Assembly: GCA_038209365.1 (NCBI GenBank)
Contig: JBBQXS010000007.1
Coordinates: forward strand, 1 to 64,000
Reading direction: 5' to 3'
DNA length: 64,000 nucleotides
DNA from: DASQHW01 sp038209365
GTDB taxonomy: Bacteria > Actinomycetota > Acidimicrobiia > IMCC26256 > PALSA-610
The translations under genes were made by a program, and so were the position numbers. The notes beneath the pieces are model-generated. The model saw only the letters and a list, made by a program, of their open reading frames with translations. It did not search any database and had not been told where the DNA came from. Below, piece after piece: positions 61,330-64,000 of the stretch. How positions within the stretch are numbered: the stretch's first letter is position 1; each line of letters starts with the position of its first letter.

Positions 61330-61354
61330 AAACGAGACACTATGTCTCTTGTTT
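61330..61354. promoter_or_regulatory. TetR operator in a divergent promoter
   Basis: AAAC-GAGACA-cta-TGTCTC-tt-GTTT: 6-bp perfect inner arms (61334-61348) plus AAAC/GTTT outer arms. On the minus strand it overlaps TAGTGT, a -10 candidate for the TetR gene; on the plus strand it touches the -35 of the structured-RNA promoter. Confidence 0.65.
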
Positions 61355-61377
61355 GCCGCCTGTCCACTTCGTACCGT
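61349..61377 (+). promoter_or_regulatory. Plus-strand promoter of the structured RNA
   Basis: -35 TTGTTT (61349-61354), 17-nt spacer, -10 TACCGT (61372-61377), giving a start near 61384. The operator overlaps the -35. Confidence 0.5.
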
Positions 61378-61383
61378 GGCGGA

Positions 61384-61616
61384 GGCCTGGATCGTGCTGG
61401 TAGCCACCGGCTGCCAACACCCACCGGGCGAGCCGAACGGACACGAGCGGTCGGTTCGGTGGCGACGGTTCGGTACTCAAGGGTCGCAGTGGGGCACGTG
61501 GCGCGTGCACTGTATGTGGTCAGGAGGTGGGGGAGTACCGGGCTCCGCTGGGGGGAGCGTCGCTGAACGCGAAGACGGCCCGCACACCGGCAACGGTGAG
61601 GCGGGCCGTTTTCGCG
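61384..61616 (+). ncRNA. Candidate structured RNA, about 230 nt, undescribed
   Basis: No convincing protein gene, but strong helices: TGGTAGCC-acc-GGCTGCCA (61398-61416); CCGAAC-g-GAC-loop-GTC-g-GTTCGG (61433-61459); a long-range stem CGGTACTC / GAGTACCG (61471-61478 with 61533-61540, extendable by G-U pairs) enclosing CAGTG-ggg-CACG-loop-CGTG-CACTG (61487-61511); a competing GCTCC/GGAGC hairpin (61542-61558); and a final 16+5-bp terminator-like hairpin. Promoter and TetR operator lie upstream, the rRNA methyltransferase gene 45 bases downstream. It could be a trans-acting sRNA or a long leader/riboswitch of that gene. No match to riboswitch classes I know. Confidence 0.45.
61568..61616 (+). 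terminator. Strong hairpin with GCAA loop and TTTT
   Basis: Outer stem 61568-61583 pairs with 61601-61616 (16 bp including one G-T), inner CACCG-gcaa-CGGTG; the 3' arm carries TTTT (61609-61612). Symmetric A/T ends suit a bidirectional terminator. Confidence 0.7.
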
Positions 61617-61660
61617 CCCGGGCCCGCACGGCGGGCAGGACAGCGTGAGAGGGTGCGGCG

Positions 61661-62455
61661 GTGGCCCAGCCGCAGGCCGTTCACGATCCCGACGATTCCC
61701 GCCTCGCCGACTACGTCGACCTCTCGGACCCGGACCTTCGGCGCCGCGTCGAGGCCGAGGCCGGGTTCTTCATCGCCGAGTCCCCGCTCGTCGTCCGCCG
61801 GCTGCTCGCATCGGGCCGCCGCGTGCGATCCGTGCTCGTCACCGCCGACCAGCACGCCGCACTGCACGACGTCCTGGCGACGGTCGCCGCGCCTGTGTAC
61901 GTCGCGACCCCGGAGGTGCTGCGTCGAGTCGTCGGCTTCGAGCTGCACCGGGGCGCGGTGGCGTCCGCCGACCGGTGGCCGCTTCCGCCGTTGGCCGGCC
62001 TCGTGCGTCGGGCGCGGCGCCTCGCGGTCTGCGAGCGCATCAACGATCACGAGAACCTCGGCGTCGTGTTCCGCAGCGCCGCGGCCCTGGGGGTCGACGC
62101 GGTGTTGCTGGACGGCGAGTGCGCCGACCCGCTCTACCGGCGGTGCGTGCGCGTCTCCATCGGCCACGCCGTCACCGTGCCGTGGACCCGGATCGCTGCC
62201 CTGGACGAGCTGCGCACGGCCGGATTCACCACGGTGGCGCTCACCCCGCACGTCGACGCCACCGCGATCGACGACGTTGCCTGGCCGGCACGCGTGGCTT
62301 TGCTGCTCGGTGCGGAGGGGCCGGGCCTCTCCGAATCCTGGCAGCGCGGGGCCGACGTACGCGTGCGCATTCCCATGGCTGCGGGCGCCGACTCGTTGAA
62401 CGTCGCGACGGCCGCCGCGATCGCGTTCCACGTCAGCAGGCCGCGTCCGTCGTGA
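61661..62455 (+). CDS. SpoU/TrmH-family RNA 2'-O-methyltransferase
   Basis: 264 residues. N-terminal substrate-binding region (about 15-110), then the SPOUT knot: NDHENLGVVFRSAAALGVDAVLLDGECADPLYRRCVRVSIGHAVTVPW, LLLGAEGPGLSESW and IPMAAGADSLNVATAAAIAFH (the SAM-binding knot). It methylates a ribose in rRNA or tRNA; close to RlmB/TsnR-like enzymes. GTG with GAGAGGG upstream. Its 3' end overlaps the convergent ABC-F gene by 23 bases. Confidence 0.9.
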   Translation: MAQPQAVHDPDDSRLADYVDLSDPDLRRRVEAEAGFFIAESPLVVRRLLASGRRVRSVLVTADQHAALHDVLATVAAPVYVATPEVLRRVVGFELHRGAVASADRWPLPPLAGLVRRARRLAVCERINDHENLGVVFRSAAALGVDAVLLDGECADPLYRRCVRVSIGHAVTVPWTRIAALDELRTAGFTTVALTPHVDATAIDDVAWPARVALLLGAEGPGLSESWQRGADVRVRIPMAAGADSLNVATAAAIAFHVSRPRPS

Positions 62456-64000
62456 TCCGGCCCTCGACCAGCTCGATGCGTCGGGTGAGGGCCAGGCCCG
62501 CGAGCAAGGTCCGATCGTGCGTGACGACGAGCACGGTCCCCGCGAAGTTCGCAAGTGCCGATTCGAGCTGTTCGATCGCGGGCAGGTCCAGGTGGTTCGT
62601 CGGCTCGTCGAGGACGAGACAGTTGACCCCTTTTGCCGAGAGCAGCGCGAGTGATGCTCGTGTCCGCTCGCCCGGCGACAGCGAGTCCGCCGCCCGCTGC
62701 ACGTGGCCGGCGCCGAGGCCGAACTTGGCGAGCAGTGAGCGGATCTCCCGTGCCGGCAGCCCGCTGCTCGTTGCGAAGCGCTCCAGCAGCGACGCGTCTC
62801 CGGCGAACTCGGCCCGCGCCTGGTCCAGCGCGCCGAAGACGACCCCCGGCCCGATCCAGACCTCACCGGCGTCGGCCACCCGCCGGCCGAGAAGGGTGCG
62901 GAGCAGCGTGGTCTTCCCGCTGCCGTTCGCGCCGAGGATCGCCACCCGTTCGCCGTAGTCGACCTCGAGATCGATCGGGCCGAGCACGAAGTCGCCCAGA
63001 TGCACGACGGCCGCCGCCAACCTCGCGACCACCGCGCCGCTGCGGGGCGCGGAAGCGATCTCCATGCGGAGGTCCCAACCTTCCCATGGCTTGTCGATCG
63101 CGGCGGCTTCCAGTCGGGCCAGCGCCCGATCGGTGATCTTGGCCTTGGCCGCCACGTGCTCGCTGCTGTTCCTCCGGAATTGCCGGATGTGCTTGTCGTT
63201 CTCGCCGGATTTCTTCACCTTCGCGGTGCCCTGCACCGACCATTGGCGTTGTCGGAGGGCCCGGTCGGTCAGCTCGCGCCGTTGGGCGCGGTACTCCTCG
63301 AAGGCCTCCTCCGCGTGACGGCGCGCGGTCGCCCGCTCATCGAGGTACGCCTGCCATCCACCCGAATAGTCCGTCGCGGTGTGCGTATGGTCGTCGAGCT
63401 CCAAGACGCTCGTGATCGTCCGGTCGAGGAACGCCCGGTCGTGCGACACGATCATTGCCCCGCCGGTCATGTCGCCGGTGAGGAAACGCTCGAGGCGCGC
63501 GAGCCCGGCGAAGTCGAGGTCGTTCGTCGGCTCGTCGAGCAGGAACACGTCGAAGCGGGCGAGCAAGATCGCCGCCAGGCTGGCGCGCGCCGCCTGACCG
63601 CCGGAGAGCATGCACATCTCCAGATCGAGCGCGCGTTCCGGCAGACCGAGATCGGCGCAGACCTGCGCGACACGCGCGTGGAAGTCGGCGGCGCCGAGCG
63701 AGAGGAACCGCTCGAGCGCATGCGTGTACACATCGTCGGCTCCCACTTGCGCGCCGGCGAGGGCCCGGGCCGCGTGGTCGAGCTCGGCCTCGGCGCCGGC
63801 GACACCGGTACGGCGCGCGAGGTATGCCCGCACCGTCTCACCGGCGTGTCGCTCCGGTTCCTGCGGGAGGTAGCCGACGGTCGTGGTCGGTGGAGTTCGT
63901 GTGATCGTGCCCGCATCGGCTGGTTCCCAGCCGGCGAGGATCTTGAGCAAGGTGGACTTGCCGGTGCCGTTCGGCGCGACGACGCCGATGCGGTGCTGCG
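62433..64000 (-). CDS. ABC-F family ATPase (partial, start beyond the window)
   Basis: About 521 residues visible; the N-terminus is cut by the window edge. First ABC domain: Walker A APNGTGKST near the edge, signature LSGGQAARASL, Walker B FLLDEPTNDLD. The linker is charged and helical (ERATARRHAEEAFEEYRAQRREL and on), then the second domain: LGANGSGKTT, LSPGERTRASLAL, LVLDEPTNHLD. No membrane segments. ABC-F proteins bind the ribosomal E site and rescue stalled ribosomes or protect against antibiotics. The linker length suggests a translation or resistance factor; the exact type is unclear. Confidence 0.93.
   Translation of the reverse strand, partial: QHRIGVVAPNGTGKSTLLKILAGWEPADAGTITRTPPTTTVGYLPQEPERHAGETVRAYLARRTGVAGAEAELDHAARALAGAQVGADDVYTHALERFLSLGAADFHARVAQVCADLGLPERALDLEMCMLSGGQAARASLAAILLARFDVFLLDEPTNDLDFAGLARLERFLTGDMTGGAMIVSHDRAFLDRTITSVLELDDHTHTATDYSGGWQAYLDERATARRHAEEAFEEYRAQRRELTDRALRQRQWSVQGTAKVKKSGENDKHIRQFRRNSSEHVAAKAKITDRALARLEAAAIDKPWEGWDLRMEIASAPRSGAVVARLAAAVVHLGDFVLGPIDLEVDYGERVAILGANGSGKTTLLRTLLGRRVADAGEVWIGPGVVFGALDQARAEFAGDASLLERFATSSGLPAREIRSLLAKFGLGAGHVQRAADSLSPGERTRASLALLSAKGVNCLVLDEPTNHLDLPAIEQLESALANFAGTVLVVTHDRTLLAGLALTRRIELVEGRITTDAAC

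Noticed and set aside
61384..61616. tRNA, SRP RNA or cobalamin riboswitch
   Set aside because: No cloverleaf, no GGAAG..AGCAGCC SRP core and no B12-box/GCCACTG pair could be found on either strand.
61342..61648. Small plus-strand frames within the structured region
   Set aside because: Low-quality Gly/Arg/Trp-rich translations, starts inside the operator or -35; stems cross codon boundaries without coding bias. The RNA explanation is better.

Overview
The window is a 64-kb piece of a high-GC actinobacterial chromosome. Pointers to the lineage are a lysine-tailed HU protein, two proteins of the mycothiol-dependent DinB-like family, many ACAD/CaiB/thiolase-DUF35 fatty-acid or steroid-type genes, leaderless promoters, and a secreted hydrolase with GYW..DGGIF.FG repeats that I associate with Acidimicrobiia. 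Placement in Acidimicrobiia is an inference. There are no rRNA or tRNA genes, CRISPR arrays or transposases. The ABC-F gene at the right edge is cut by the window end.

Layout. 43-3581 (-): overlapping operon enoyl-CoA hydratase > CaiB CoA-transferase > DUF35 OB-fold protein > thiolase. 3653-6540 (-): cupredoxin lipoprotein, acyl-CoA dehydrogenase and citrate synthase. 6637-10276: short acyl-CoA dehydrogenase, a secreted repeat lipoprotein, an ECF sigma/anti-sigma pair and a MerB-like protein. 10247-16007: acyl-CoA ligase, acyl-CoA dehydrogenase, SAM methyltransferase, P450 and a glyoxalase-II-like hydrolase. 16110-23474 (+): a glycosyltransferase fused to an exosortase-like membrane domain, a mycothiol-family protein, a molybdopterin oxidoreductase and an FtsX-type permease broken by a frameshift. 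23492-28665: an SDR/alkylsulfatase-like operon diverging from a two-gene system that resembles a split PEP synthase (phenylphosphate synthase type) with a cyclic-nucleotide domain. 28702-37590: L,D-transpeptidase, Nfu_N-HEAT protein, PAP2-kinase fusion, KstR-like regulator, FadD19-like ligase and a secreted glucosaminidase. 37610-42070: a TPP riboswitch driving thiamine pyrophosphokinase and a ThiBPQ importer. 42077-47362: AlkA-like glycosylase, a Thr-rich membrane protein, an alpha-methylacyl-CoA racemase bracketed by inverted clusters of short palindromes, and three tandem amidohydrolase paralogues. 47634-54670 (+): HTH-GAF regulator, then Ltp2-like thiolase > DUF35 > double CaiB > MFS > mycothiol-family protein. 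54678-64000: histone-deacetylase-like hydrolase, phosphopantetheinyl transferase, AlkB-like oxygenase, Gfo/Idh/MocA and enolase-superfamily pair, HU, TetR, a candidate structured RNA, an rRNA 2'-O-methyltransferase and an ABC-F ATPase.

Many genes fit one theme: activation (FadD19-like ligase, second ligase), racemisation (AMACR), CoA transfer (CaiB proteins), dehydrogenation (three ACADs), hydration (ECH) and C-C cleavage (two thiolase/DUF35 pairs) of branched or steroid-like acyl-CoAs, possibly with P450 hydroxylation. A KstR-like TetR gene with a near-consensus KstR-type operator supports this.

The most notable non-coding signal lies at 61330-61616. A TetR operator sits between a TetR gene and a plus-strand promoter, followed by about 230 nt with several stable helices and a strong terminator-like hairpin, and no convincing protein gene. 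A second recurring signal is a -10 hexamer (TANNNT type) placed 6-8 nt before the start codon of many genes, indicating leaderless mRNAs. Two of these signals fire onto tiny upstream ORFs whose stop codons overlap the next start codon.
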